61,751 nt of DNA from JAJYVT01 sp035534455. GTDB lineage: Bacteria > Actinomycetota > Acidimicrobiia > Acidimicrobiales > RAAP-2. Shown piece after piece: positions 25,393 to 32,906 of this stretch (positions within the stretch are counted from its first letter, which is position 1; the number at the start of each line of letters is the position of its first letter). The stretch spans positions 1-61,751 of the forward strand of contig DATLRV010000028.1 of NCBI GenBank assembly GCA_035534455.1. Reading direction: 5' to 3'. Made by a program: the position numbers and the translations under genes. Under the pieces are notes generated by a model. That model saw only the letters and a program-made list of their open reading frames with translations, had not been told where the DNA came from and searched no databases.

Positions 25393-26045
25393 CCGATGCC
25401 GGGCTGGGTGCGCAGCATCTCACCGGCGGCACCGAGCTTCCGGCGGAGCCGGTGCGCGTAGACGCGCAGGTAGTGGGCCTCGGCGCCGTAGGCGGAACCC
25501 CACACATCGCGCAGGATCATCTGGTGCGTGCAGACCTTGCCTGCGTGGCGGGCGAGGTAGGCGAGCAGATCGAACTCCCGGCCCGTGAGCTCGAGGTCCT
25601 TATTCCCGAGGCGCGCCATGTGGTGCACGAGGTCGACCTCGAGGTTGCCGACGACGATGGTCGTCGGGGCGTCCGTCTCGAACTCCGCGTGGCGGCGCAG
25701 CGCCACGCGGAGTCGTGCCTCGAGCTCTGCCATGCCGAAGGGTTTGGTGACGTAGTCGTCGGCACCGGCGTCGAGGGCGGTGACCTTGGTGGCCTCCGAC
25801 GCAGCCGCCGAGAGGACGATCACGGGCACCTGCGTCCACGTGCGGACCCTGCGGACCACCTCCACGCCGTCCATGTCCGGGAGCCCGAGGTCCAAGACGA
25901 CCACGTCTGGGGACGTGAGCGACACCTGCGCGATGCCGTCGGCCGCGGTGCGCGCCGTCACCACCTCGTGCCCTCTCGCGCCGAGAGCGATCTCCAGGGC
26001 GCGCAGGAGGGACCGGTCGTCGTCGACGACGAGGATCCGGGCCAT
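25266..26045 (-). CDS. kdpE: KdpE response regulator
   Basis: A 259-aa OmpR/PhoB-type regulator of the kdp operon. The receiver domain has the acidic pair in VVDDD (8-10), phospho-acceptor Asp52 in VVLDLGLPDMDG, the T/S and the Lys of VTKPFGMAELEAR. The winged helix (about 130-228) has LTGREFDLLAYLARHAGKV and VYAHRLRRKLG. The natural KdpE end is GIGYQLVD. About 30 extra residues (SDSLPSDSLPSDAT and onward) are encoded across the hairpin and repeat shared with the OB-fold gene. It is 6 bp downstream of the kinase gene. Confidence 0.93.
   Translation of the reverse strand: MARILVVDDDRSLLRALEIALGARGHEVVTARTAADGIAQVSLTSPDVVVLDLGLPDMDGVEVVRRVRTWTQVPVIVLSAAASEATKVTALDAGADDYVTKPFGMAELEARLRVALRRHAEFETDAPTTIVVGNLEVDLVHHMARLGNKDLELTGREFDLLAYLARHAGKVCTHQMILRDVWGSAYGAEAHYLRVYAHRLRRKLGAAGEMLRTQPGIGYQLVDVSAWSLASDSLPSDSLPSDATATPIPGLKPGDGENR
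25277..25308. terminator. Bidirectional hairpin inside the kdp/kdpE convergent overlap
   Basis: CCCCATCCCCGG (25277-25288) and CCGGGGATGGGG (25297-25308) form a perfect 12-bp stem with an 8-nt loop. It lies inside the coding overlap of the OB-fold gene and kdpE, so it could stop both converging transcripts; both proteins then read through it into C-terminal extensions. Confidence 0.65.
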
Positions 26046-26051
26046 CGCGGC

Positions 26052-27533
26052 TCAGACCTCAACCGGGACGGGGGCGGCCGGCAGCGTGATCACGAAGCGC
26101 GCGCCGCCGCCCGGCGCCTCCTCGACGTGGATCGTCTGGCCGTGCGCCTCGACGAACGCCTTCGCGATGGCGAGTCCGAGCCCTGCGCGCCCCTGAGCGC
26201 CGACGCGGCTGAACATCTCGAACACGCGCTCGCGCTCGCCTGCGGGCACGCCGGGACCCCGGTCGCTCACCGAGAGCTCGACGACGTCGCCGGATGCGGT
26301 CGCCGCGATCCGCACGGGCTCGCCGTCGGGGGAGTGGCGGGCCGCGTTGTCGAGGAGGTTCGCGAGGACCTGCTCCATGAGCACGACGTCGACGTCGACC
26401 GGCGGGAGGTCCGCCGGCAGATCGACGGTCACCGATCCCGCCGGGACGGCGCTCGCCCGCACCCCTCCTTCGACGACGTCGGGGACGGGCGTGATGGCCC
26501 GGCGGAGCTCGAAGGCTCCCGACCGGATCCGAGTCATGTCGAGGAGGTTGGCGACGAGACGGTCGAGCGCGTCCGAGCGGTCCTCGATGAGCGCGAGAAG
26601 CTCCTCACGGTCGCGGTCGCCGAGCGAATTCCCCCCCTCGCCGCGGCGAAGCGCGCTGACCGCGGTCTTCACCGAGGCGAGGGGCGTGCGCAGGTCGTGG
26701 GAGACCGCGCCGATGAGCGACGCGCGCAGGGCGTCCACCTGCTCGAGAAGCTCGGCCCGGAGTGCCTGCTCTCTCAGCTGGCTCGCCTCGAGCGCGAGCG
26801 CTGCCTGATTGGCGTAGGTCCGCACCAGCTCGAGCTCGTGGTGGTCGAGCGCGGTGCCGGCCATGGCCACGAGACCGACCGGCCTCCCACGTGCGACGAG
26901 CGCGATCCTCACCACTCTGTCGGCTCGCGTTCGCGCCGCGGCCCCTGCCTGCAGCCGCTCCGGACGCCCGCCGGCGGGCGCGAGCGCGCCGAGGTCCCCT
27001 GCAGGCAGGTCGCCAGCGGTTGCCGCCACGACCAGGCGGTCGCCGTGCTCGGCGTCGGGGATGAGGACCGCCGCCCAGTCCGCACCGAACGCCTGGTGCA
27101 GGGTCCCGGCGATGACCTGGAGGACTCCGGTGACCGGCTGGTCCCCGATGAGCAGGTCGGAGAGCTCGTAGAGGCGGCGGGTCGCGTCCGCGTCCCGTCT
27201 GGCGTCGAGCCGCGCCCTGCCGAGGAAGGCGAAGATCCTCGCCACGATCAGCATGACGACTGCGTAGACGGCGAGGGCCGTCCAGTTCTGCGCGGCACCC
27301 ACCGTCAGCGTGCCGTAGGGGGGGATGAAGAGCACGTCGTAGGTGATGAACCCGGCCGCGACCGCCAAGACGCCGCTCCCGAGGCCGCCGACGGCGACGC
27401 CCGCGACGACTGGGACCACCAGGACGAGGGCCGGGGTGGCGAGCGACACGTGCGCCCGCAAGGGGACCATGACCGCGCCGAGGATCCCGATCCCTGCGAA
27501 CGCCACGAGTGCGCCGAGCAGCCACCGCTTCAT
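26052..27533 (-). CDS. kdpD: KdpD kinase half (DUF4118, GAF, HisKA, HATPase)
   Basis: A 493-aa membrane sensor kinase equal to the C-terminal part of KdpD. Four helices of the DUF4118 type cover 1-108 (GFITYDVLFIPPYGTLTV is the typical inter-helix segment), then a GAF-like domain (about 120-250), HisKA with His279 in GAVSHDLRTPLAS, and an ATPase with NLLDNAARHS, DRGPGVP and GLGLAIAKAF. The cytoplasmic KdpD/USP half normally at the N terminus is missing and is encoded divergently at 27614. The ATG follows a normal spacer. It is coupled to kdpE, so the pair forms the K+ two-component system. Confidence 0.92.
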   Translation of the reverse strand: MKRWLLGALVAFAGIGILGAVMVPLRAHVSLATPALVLVVPVVAGVAVGGLGSGVLAVAAGFITYDVLFIPPYGTLTVGAAQNWTALAVYAVVMLIVARIFAFLGRARLDARRDADATRRLYELSDLLIGDQPVTGVLQVIAGTLHQAFGADWAAVLIPDAEHGDRLVVAATAGDLPAGDLGALAPAGGRPERLQAGAAARTRADRVVRIALVARGRPVGLVAMAGTALDHHELELVRTYANQAALALEASQLREQALRAELLEQVDALRASLIGAVSHDLRTPLASVKTAVSALRRGEGGNSLGDRDREELLALIEDRSDALDRLVANLLDMTRIRSGAFELRRAITPVPDVVEGGVRASAVPAGSVTVDLPADLPPVDVDVVLMEQVLANLLDNAARHSPDGEPVRIAATASGDVVELSVSDRGPGVPAGERERVFEMFSRVGAQGRAGLGLAIAKAFVEAHGQTIHVEEAPGGGARFVITLPAAPVPVEV

Positions 27534-27613
27534 CGCGCCTGCCGACCTCCCTCCGGTCGGAGTGTACGAGCATCGGCGCGCGGCGCCACCCGAATCCGGC
27601 AGAATTGCCGGCC

Positions 27614-28804
27614 GTGAACGACCCGGTCGCGGTCGACGAGGAGTCCGCGCAGGCGGTCCGACCGGCGGGACGATTCCGGATCTACATCGGGGCGGTCGCT
27701 GGCGTCGGCAAGACCGTCGCCATGCTCGACGAAGGGTGGCGCCGGCACGAGCGCGGCACCGACGTCGTCGTCGGCTTCGTCGAGACCCACGGCAGGCCGA
27801 GGACGCAGGACCAGATCCGTGACCTCGAGATCGTCCCGCGCAAGCAGGTCCTCTACCGCGGGTCGCACTTCACCGAGATGGATCTCGACGCGGTTCTCCG
27901 GCGAAGGCCGGAGGTCGCACTCGTCGACGAGCTCGCCCACACGAACGTGCCCGGATCGGGACGCCACGAGAAGCGGTGGGAAGACGTCCTTGATCTTCTC
28001 GACGCCGGGATCGCGGTGGTCAGCACCGTCAACATCCAGCACCTGGAGAGCGTCGCGGACGCCGTCGAATCCATCACCGGGGCCAGGATCCGCGAGCGGG
28101 TTCCGGACTGGGTGGTGCGCCGTGCGGACCAGTTGGAGCTCATCGACTCGTCCGCCGATCAGCTCCGTCGCCGAATGCTGCATGGGAACATCTACCCGCA
28201 GGACAAGGTCGCCGCCGCACTGAACGGCTTCTTCCGCACCGAGAACCTCGTTGCGCTGCGCGAGCTCGCATTGCGCTTCGTCGCCGACGAGACGGAGGAG
28301 GAGCTGCTCCACTTCCTCGAGGGTCACCAGCCACAGGCGGTCTGGGACACGACCGAGCGGTTCCTGGTCGCGGCGACGGACGCGCCTGGGAGCGACGCGG
28401 TGGTGCGGCGCGCGGCACGCATGGCCCAGCGCGCGAAGGGAGAGCTCGTCATCATCCACGTGCGCGACGCCGAGCGGGTGGGCGGGTCGGCGGGCGGCCC
28501 GCTCGAGGCGCTCCGCGGCCTCGCCGAGGACGTCGGCGCGAGGTGGCTCGAGGTGGACGGGGACGACCCCGCGGCGACGGTGGTGAGGGTGGCCGCCGAG
28601 CTCCAAGTCACCCAGATCGTTGTCGGAGCGACGGAGCGGAGCCGCTTCGAGGAGCTCATGCACGGGTCCGTCGTGAAGAAGGTGCTTCGGGCTGCAGCGG
28701 AACGGGGCATCGACGTCCACGTCATCGCAAGGCGCGAGCTGCGCGAAGCTGCCCCTGGCGAGCGGCGCGAGGTCGGCGCCGGCGAGGGAGAGGAGACGGG
28801 CTGA
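27614..28804 (+). CDS. KdpD N-terminal half (KdpD domain plus USP), separate gene
   Basis: A 396-aa cytoplasmic protein with the sensor KdpD domain (about 18-228, Walker A GAVAGVGKT at 26-34, and RRPEVALVDELAHTN, GSGRHEKRWEDVL, STVNIQHLESV) followed by a universal stress protein domain (about 255-375, ending GSVVKKVLRAAAERGID). These are the two N-terminal modules of KdpD. The USP region binds c-di-AMP in some KdpD proteins, but binding residues cannot be judged here. The GTG at 27614 lies 8 nt after CAGAAT (27600-27605), so it is probably leaderless. Its stop overlaps the next start by one base (TGATG). Confidence 0.92.
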   Translation: MNDPVAVDEESAQAVRPAGRFRIYIGAVAGVGKTVAMLDEGWRRHERGTDVVVGFVETHGRPRTQDQIRDLEIVPRKQVLYRGSHFTEMDLDAVLRRRPEVALVDELAHTNVPGSGRHEKRWEDVLDLLDAGIAVVSTVNIQHLESVADAVESITGARIRERVPDWVVRRADQLELIDSSADQLRRRMLHGNIYPQDKVAAALNGFFRTENLVALRELALRFVADETEEELLHFLEGHQPQAVWDTTERFLVAATDAPGSDAVVRRAARMAQRAKGELVIIHVRDAERVGGSAGGPLEALRGLAEDVGARWLEVDGDDPAATVVRVAAELQVTQIVVGATERSRFEELMHGSVVKKVLRAAAERGIDVHVIARRELREAAPGERREVGAGEGEETG

Positions 28805-30039
28805 TGGCGACGGAGGCGACCGGGCAGACCGCTCACGACCGGGCGCTCGGCGACGAGGCGGTCGACGACCTCGTCGACGCCCTTGTTGCCGAGTTCCCTC
28901 CCACCTCGACCCCTCCCGAGGTCTTCCTCGGCGCCCAGTTCGACCAGGGGCTCGCATGGGTGCACCATCCAAAGGGCCGCGGCGGGTTGGGGCTGGCGCC
29001 GTCGCTCCACCAACGGGTGCTCGCCCGCCTGCGCGACGCGGGCGCCCCCTTTCCGGCCTACCGCAACGTCATCGGCTACGGCATGGTGGCGCCGACCCTC
29101 CTCACCCACGGAACCGACGCGCAGCTCGACCGGTACCTCCGGCCGCTCTTCACCGGCGAGGAGATCTGGTGCCAGCTCTTCAGCGAGCCGGGCGCGGGCT
29201 CGGACGTGGCGAGCCTCGCGACGAGGGCCGAGCGCGACGGCGACGAGTGGGTGCTGAACGGGCAGAAGGTCTGGACCACGGTCGCGCATCTCGCCGACCT
29301 CGGCCTGATCCTCGCTCGCACGGACCCCGACGTCCCGAAGCACGCGGGGATCACCTGCTTCCTCGTGGACATGCGGGCGCCCGGCGTCGACGTGCGGCCT
29401 CTCTACCAGCTCACCGGTGAGGCGGAGTTCAACGAGGTGTTCTTCACCGACGTCCGCATGCCCGAGACCGCGCGTCTCGGCGGGGTAGGCGAGGGGTGGC
29501 GCGTCGCGTTGACGACGCTCATGAACGAGCGCGTGGCCATCGGGGGCAACGTCTCGGCCCGTGGCACGGGGCCGATCGCCGAGGCGGTGCGCCTGTGGCG
29601 CGAGCGCTGGCAGGACGACCGCTCACCGCATGCGCTCGTGCTGCGCGACCGCCTCGTGCAGCGGTGGGTGGCCCAGGAAGTCGCGAGGCTCACCAACCTG
29701 CGCGCCGTCCACAACCGGCGCGCCGGGACGCCGGGGCCGGAGGGCTCGGTCGCGAAGTTGGCGTACGCAGAGGACAACAAGCGCACGATGGAGCTCTGCG
29801 TCGACCTCATGGGCGCCGACGGGATGCTCTACGCGTCCGACTACCCGATGACCCGGCCCTCCGAGCTGATCGTCTCCTCGTTCGACGTCCGTCGGTGGTT
29901 CCTCCGGGCCAGGGCGAACTCGATCGAGGGCGGGACGTCGGAGGTGATGCGCAACATCCTCGGCGAGCGGGTGCTGGGACTCCCGGGCGAACCCCGGACG
30001 GACCGGGACCTGCCGTGGAGGGTCGTGCCGCGCAGCTGA
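28804..30039 (+). CDS. Acyl-CoA dehydrogenase
   Basis: A 411-aa FAD-dependent acyl-CoA dehydrogenase. Visible are the LFSEPGAGSDVASLATRA flavin/substrate motif, GQKVWTTVAHLADLGLILARTD, the RVALTTLMNERVAI helix and the C-terminal SIEGGTSEVMRNILGERVLGLP. The usual catalytic Glu region is replaced by the Glu/Gly context typical of the wide ACAD family (actual substrate unknown). It starts at the last base of the KdpD/USP gene stop, so it is translated from the same mRNA, an unusual partner for a potassium sensor half. Confidence 0.92.
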   Translation: MATEATGQTAHDRALGDEAVDDLVDALVAEFPPTSTPPEVFLGAQFDQGLAWVHHPKGRGGLGLAPSLHQRVLARLRDAGAPFPAYRNVIGYGMVAPTLLTHGTDAQLDRYLRPLFTGEEIWCQLFSEPGAGSDVASLATRAERDGDEWVLNGQKVWTTVAHLADLGLILARTDPDVPKHAGITCFLVDMRAPGVDVRPLYQLTGEAEFNEVFFTDVRMPETARLGGVGEGWRVALTTLMNERVAIGGNVSARGTGPIAEAVRLWRERWQDDRSPHALVLRDRLVQRWVAQEVARLTNLRAVHNRRAGTPGPEGSVAKLAYAEDNKRTMELCVDLMGADGMLYASDYPMTRPSELIVSSFDVRRWFLRARANSIEGGTSEVMRNILGERVLGLPGEPRTDRDLPWRVVPRS

Positions 30040-30100
30040 GCACGTGTCCCGCGCCGGGCCGCTCGCGGACTGTTCGCAGGGCGTCAGCGCCCGGCGCGCC

Positions 30101-30850
30101 TCATCCGACGGGCGACTGCGCGCCCGTGTGGCCCACGAGCCACCCGAGGGTCCGGCGCCAGGCGTCGGCAGCCGCGTCGGGCGCGAATGCCGCGGGACGG
30201 TCGTCGCAGTGGAAGCCGTGCCCGGCACCGGCGTAGCGGACGATCTCGGTCTCGACCGGCGCCTTGGCGGCCTGCTCGCGCAGCAGCTCCACGTCGGCCA
30301 CCGGGATGCTCTGGTCCTCGTCGCCGTAGAGCCCGAGCCAGGGCGTGGCGAGGGACGAGGCGAGGTCCACCAGCGGCGGGAAGCCGAACCTCCCCGTCGT
30401 CACCCCGCCGCCGTAGAAGGTCACCGCGGCGGCGAGGGGCCGCAGCGTCGCGGCGTAGAACGCCACGGTCCCGCCCATGCAGAAGCCGACCACGGCCGTG
30501 CGCTCGGCGCCGAAGCCCGACGCGTCGAGGCCGGCGAAGGTGGCCAGCAGGTCGGAGGTGAGGCCCCCAGCCGTGAGGGTGCCCATGATCGGCATCGCCC
30601 TGTCCCGCTCGTCGTAGCCGAGGACCGGGGACCCCTCTCGGTGGAAGAGCGCCGGTGCGACGGCGTGCCAGCCCGCTCTGGCGAACCGTCGCGTCACGTC
30701 CTCGATGTGCGCGGTGACGCCGAACGCCTCCTGGACGACGACCACCGCATCTTTCGCGGTGCCCGCCGGGACGGCGACGTGGACCGGCATCGGGCCGTCG
30801 TCGGTCTGGATCGTCGCGTCGGCCTCGGTCACCTGCGTTGTCGCGCTCAC
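30101..30850 (-). CDS. Dienelactone hydrolase family protein
   Basis: A 249-aa alpha/beta hydrolase of the DLH family. The nucleophile elbow is GFCMGG (Cys as in dienelactone hydrolase), preceded by VVVVQEAFGVTAHIEDVTRRFA and followed by PWLGLYGDEDQSIPV (Asp) and the catalytic His in AGAGHGFHCDDRPA. The C-terminal region WRRTLGWLVGH is typical. The start is a GTG at 30848-30850 with GAGGAGG upstream. The DLH substrates are lactones; the natural one here is unknown. It is convergent to the acyl-CoA dehydrogenase. Confidence 0.9.
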   Translation of the reverse strand: MSATTQVTEADATIQTDDGPMPVHVAVPAGTAKDAVVVVQEAFGVTAHIEDVTRRFARAGWHAVAPALFHREGSPVLGYDERDRAMPIMGTLTAGGLTSDLLATFAGLDASGFGAERTAVVGFCMGGTVAFYAATLRPLAAAVTFYGGGVTTGRFGFPPLVDLASSLATPWLGLYGDEDQSIPVADVELLREQAAKAPVETEIVRYAGAGHGFHCDDRPAAFAPDAAADAWRRTLGWLVGHTGAQSPVG

Positions 30851-31260
30851 GTTGCCTCCTCGCACGTCCGGGGCGGCCACCCTATCGAGGCGGGCGGGCT
30901 TCCGGGCGGCCCTGGAACCGCGGAGCGGCAGGTTCGCAGAGGCGACCGGCGGGTAGCGCGACGCGCTTGAGTGGCAATGGGCAGGCTTCTCCGTCAGGGA
31001 GGCGGCCGAGTGGTCCGACCGTGGCATCGGCGTGACCGACGCCGCGCTCGCGGCCGGCCATCGACTCGCTGGCTGACCGCCGTGTCCAGGGCTCGGAGCC
31101 CCCGGTGGGGTTCTCGTGTTGCCCTCCTCGTCGAGCTCGGCGTCGGGTGCGTCGACCCCGAGAGCGTCGGTCGCCACGACGCCCTCTGCAGGTTCGGCGT
31201 TGTCCTGCTCGAGGACGGCACGCTCGTGCGTCGTCAAGGTCCTCGGCGACTCGTCGCGGC
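30851..31260 (-). other. Gap holding a possible degenerate continuation after the STAS gene
   Basis: No clear gene. A leftward frame beginning with a GTG at 31264 (overlapping the STAS stop as GTGA) reads VSRDESPRTLTTHERAVLEQ, then an acidic stretch EPAEGVVATDALGVDAPDAE that looks protein-like for about 50 residues. It then turns low-complexity and has no stop before the dienelactone hydrolase. It may be the remains of a gene that once followed the STAS gene. Confidence 0.25.
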
Positions 31261-31596
31261 TCACCAGCTCCGCGCCTCCTCGGCGGCGAGGACGCCGGAG
31301 ACCAGCGCCCTGGCGCCGAGCGTGGTCAGCGTCCCACCGCGGCCGTGGACGTAGTGGCGGAGCCCGATCAACACCCGTGCCCCGGTTGCGTCGATGGCGT
31401 CCACCTCGTGCAGGTCGACGACCACCCGGTGACAGGGCGTCCGTCCGAGGCGGTCGATCTGCGCCTCGAGCACCCCCACGGAACCCGTCTGGAGGTCGCC
31501 TCGCAACGTGAGGACACACAGACGTCCCGTGCGGCGGAACGTGACCTCGAGGTGCGGTACCTCGTCGAGAGGGCGCTCCAGCGCCTCCACCGTCAT
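31261..31596 (-). CDS. STAS domain protein (anti-anti-sigma factor-like)
   Basis: A 111-aa single STAS domain, as in anti-sigma factor antagonists. The core strands read LCVLTLRGDLQTGSVGVLEAQ and HRVVVDLHEVDAIDATGARVLIGL. The usual phosphorylated Ser in the D-S-S-G loop is Thr here (DATG). A GAGGAG precedes the ATG at 31594-31596. It is divergent from the hemerythrin gene. Its partner may be any RsbW-like kinase; a PP2C phosphatase gene lies 4 kb away, but no link is shown. Confidence 0.82.
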   Translation of the reverse strand: MTVEALERPLDEVPHLEVTFRRTGRLCVLTLRGDLQTGSVGVLEAQIDRLGRTPCHRVVVDLHEVDAIDATGARVLIGLRHYVHGRGGTLTTLGARALVSGVLAAEEARSW

Positions 31597-31764
31597 CCGG
31601 CACTCCTCCCCGCCGTTCCGGCCCGCCCGGTGCGGCGACAGGTTGGTACCCGTCGTCCATCTGGGCGTAACGGTGGCACGCACGCTGTGCGCCGGCTCGT
31701 TCCGGGGGCACCGGGAACGGGTAGGTGTTCCCACGGTCCGGTTCACGGCGGGAAGGAGCGAGCC

Positions 31765-32316
31765 ATGTCCACCGACGCGCCGGTCGACGACGTCGTCCGG
31801 CTGCTCGAAGAAGACCATCGACTCGTCGAGCGGCGCCTCGACGAGCTCTCCTCGGCAGACGCGTCGACGCGAGGCGAGCTCTTCTGGAAGCTCACGAACG
31901 ATCTCGTACGTCACGAGGTCGCCGAGGAGATCGTCGTCTATCCCGCGCTACGGCAGTTGCCGGGCGGCGATCAGGTCGCGGACTCGCGGATCGCCGAGCA
32001 GTCCGAGGCCGAGGAGCAACTCGCCAAGATGGAGAAGATCGACGCGCAGAGCCCCGAGTTCGCCCTCGAGCTCGCCACCTTGAAGTCGGCGGTGCTGGAG
32101 CACGCGAAGGCCGAGGAGGAGAGCGCGTTCATGATGCTCGTGGGCGCCGTGCCGGCGGACCAGCGCGCGGAGCTGGGGCAACGCTACGTGAAGGCGAAGG
32201 ACGCGGCGCCGACGCACCCCCACCCGCACGCCCCGGATACTCCGCCAGGAAACGTCGTCCTCGGACCGGTCGCGGCCTTGGTGGACCGCGTGCGCGACGC
32301 CGCCGCGTCGGTCTGA
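31765..32316 (+). CDS. Hemerythrin HHE domain protein
   Basis: A 183-aa di-iron four-helix protein. The HHE helices are visible as LLEEDHRLVERRLDEL, NDLVRHEVAEEIVVYPALRQ, the KSAVLEHAKAEEESAF helix and the EL-x-K-M segment, with His and Glu at the metal positions. A proline/histidine-rich linker (PTHPHPHAPD) leads to a short tail. Such proteins sense or bind O2 or NO or handle iron; no specific role can be read. The ATG at 31765 has GGAAGGAGC upstream. A GC-rich heptamer repeat follows the gene. Confidence 0.88.
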   Translation: MSTDAPVDDVVRLLEEDHRLVERRLDELSSADASTRGELFWKLTNDLVRHEVAEEIVVYPALRQLPGGDQVADSRIAEQSEAEEQLAKMEKIDAQSPEFALELATLKSAVLEHAKAEEESAFMMLVGAVPADQRAELGQRYVKAKDAAPTHPHPHAPDTPPGNVVLGPVAALVDRVRDAAASV

Positions 32317-32336
32317 TCCTCGCCGGTCGCCTGGCG

Positions 32337-32385
32337 CCGGCCGCCGGTCGCCGGCCGCCGGTCGCCGGCCGCCGGCCGCCGGCCG
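32337..32385. repeat. 7-bp tandem repeat CCGG(C/T)CG x7
   Basis: Seven tandem heptamers, alternating CCGGCCG and CCGGTCG and then pure CCGGCCG, between the hemerythrin gene and a PfpI remnant. It is probably slippage-prone and marks the start of a small region of gene decay. Confidence 0.8.
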
Positions 32386-32395
32386 CAACCTCACG

Positions 32396-32566
32396 TCGTG
32401 GCCGAGCCTGCAGACCGACATCCGCAACGCGGGGGGGACGTGGGTCGACGAGCAGGTGCACGTCAGCACGTCAGGGCCCAACGTCCTCGTCACGAGCCGA
32501 AAGTCCGACGACCTTCCCGCCTTCTGCAAGACGGCCCTCGAGGTGTTCTCCGACGCCCGCACGTAG
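32396..32566 (+). pseudogene. C-terminal remnant of a DJ-1/PfpI family protein
   Basis: One frame reads SWPSLQTDIRNAGGTWVDEQ, VHVSTSGPNVLVTSRKSDDL, and PAFCKTALEVF to a TAG at 32564-32566. This is the characteristic end of PfpI-type amidases/glyoxalase-like proteins (N-A-G-x-x-W-V-D-E and L-V-T-S-R-x-x-D-D-L-P-A-F). The nucleophile Cys domain (N-terminal two thirds) is absent; the tandem repeat abuts the truncation point. Confidence 0.8.
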
Positions 32567-32575
32567 CCGCGCCGG

Positions 32576-32893
32576 GGCGGTCCCGGCGCCGAGCGCGGCA
32601 CGGCTCTTCCTCGTCGGCGAGCAGCCCGGGGACCGCGAGGACCTCGAAGGTTCGCCGCTCGTGGGCCCAGCCGGAAGGTTGCTCCGCGACGCGATGCACG
32701 ACGCGGGGATCGGGGACGACGAGGCATACCTCACCAACGCGGGGAAGCACTTCAAGTCCGAGCGCCGAGGAAGCGTGGGGATCCACAAGAAGCCCTCGGC
32801 CGCCGAGGTCCGCGCGTGCGCCCCGTGGCTGTCGGCCGAGCTCGCCGCGGTCCGGCCTGCGCTCGTAGTCGCGCTCGGGGCAGGGCGCTGTCC
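32576..32893 (+). pseudogene. Truncated UdgX-like uracil-DNA glycosylase
   Basis: About 105 residues of a family 4/UdgX-type uracil-DNA glycosylase: LFLVGEQPGDREDLEGSPLV, GPAGRLLRDAM, DEAYLTNAGKHFKSE, GIHKKPSAAEVRACAPWL and LAAVRPALVVALGA. Motif A is GEQPGD. UdgX proteins carry a KRRIH loop whose His attacks the sugar; here the loop reads GSVGIHKKP, so the His is kept but the basic residues are lost. Sequence stops matching at 32893, next to the end of the PP2C gene, so the C-terminal half is gone. No start codon is clear. It is a degraded gene. Confidence 0.75.
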
Positions 32894-32906
32894 CCGGCGT
32901 CGGAGG

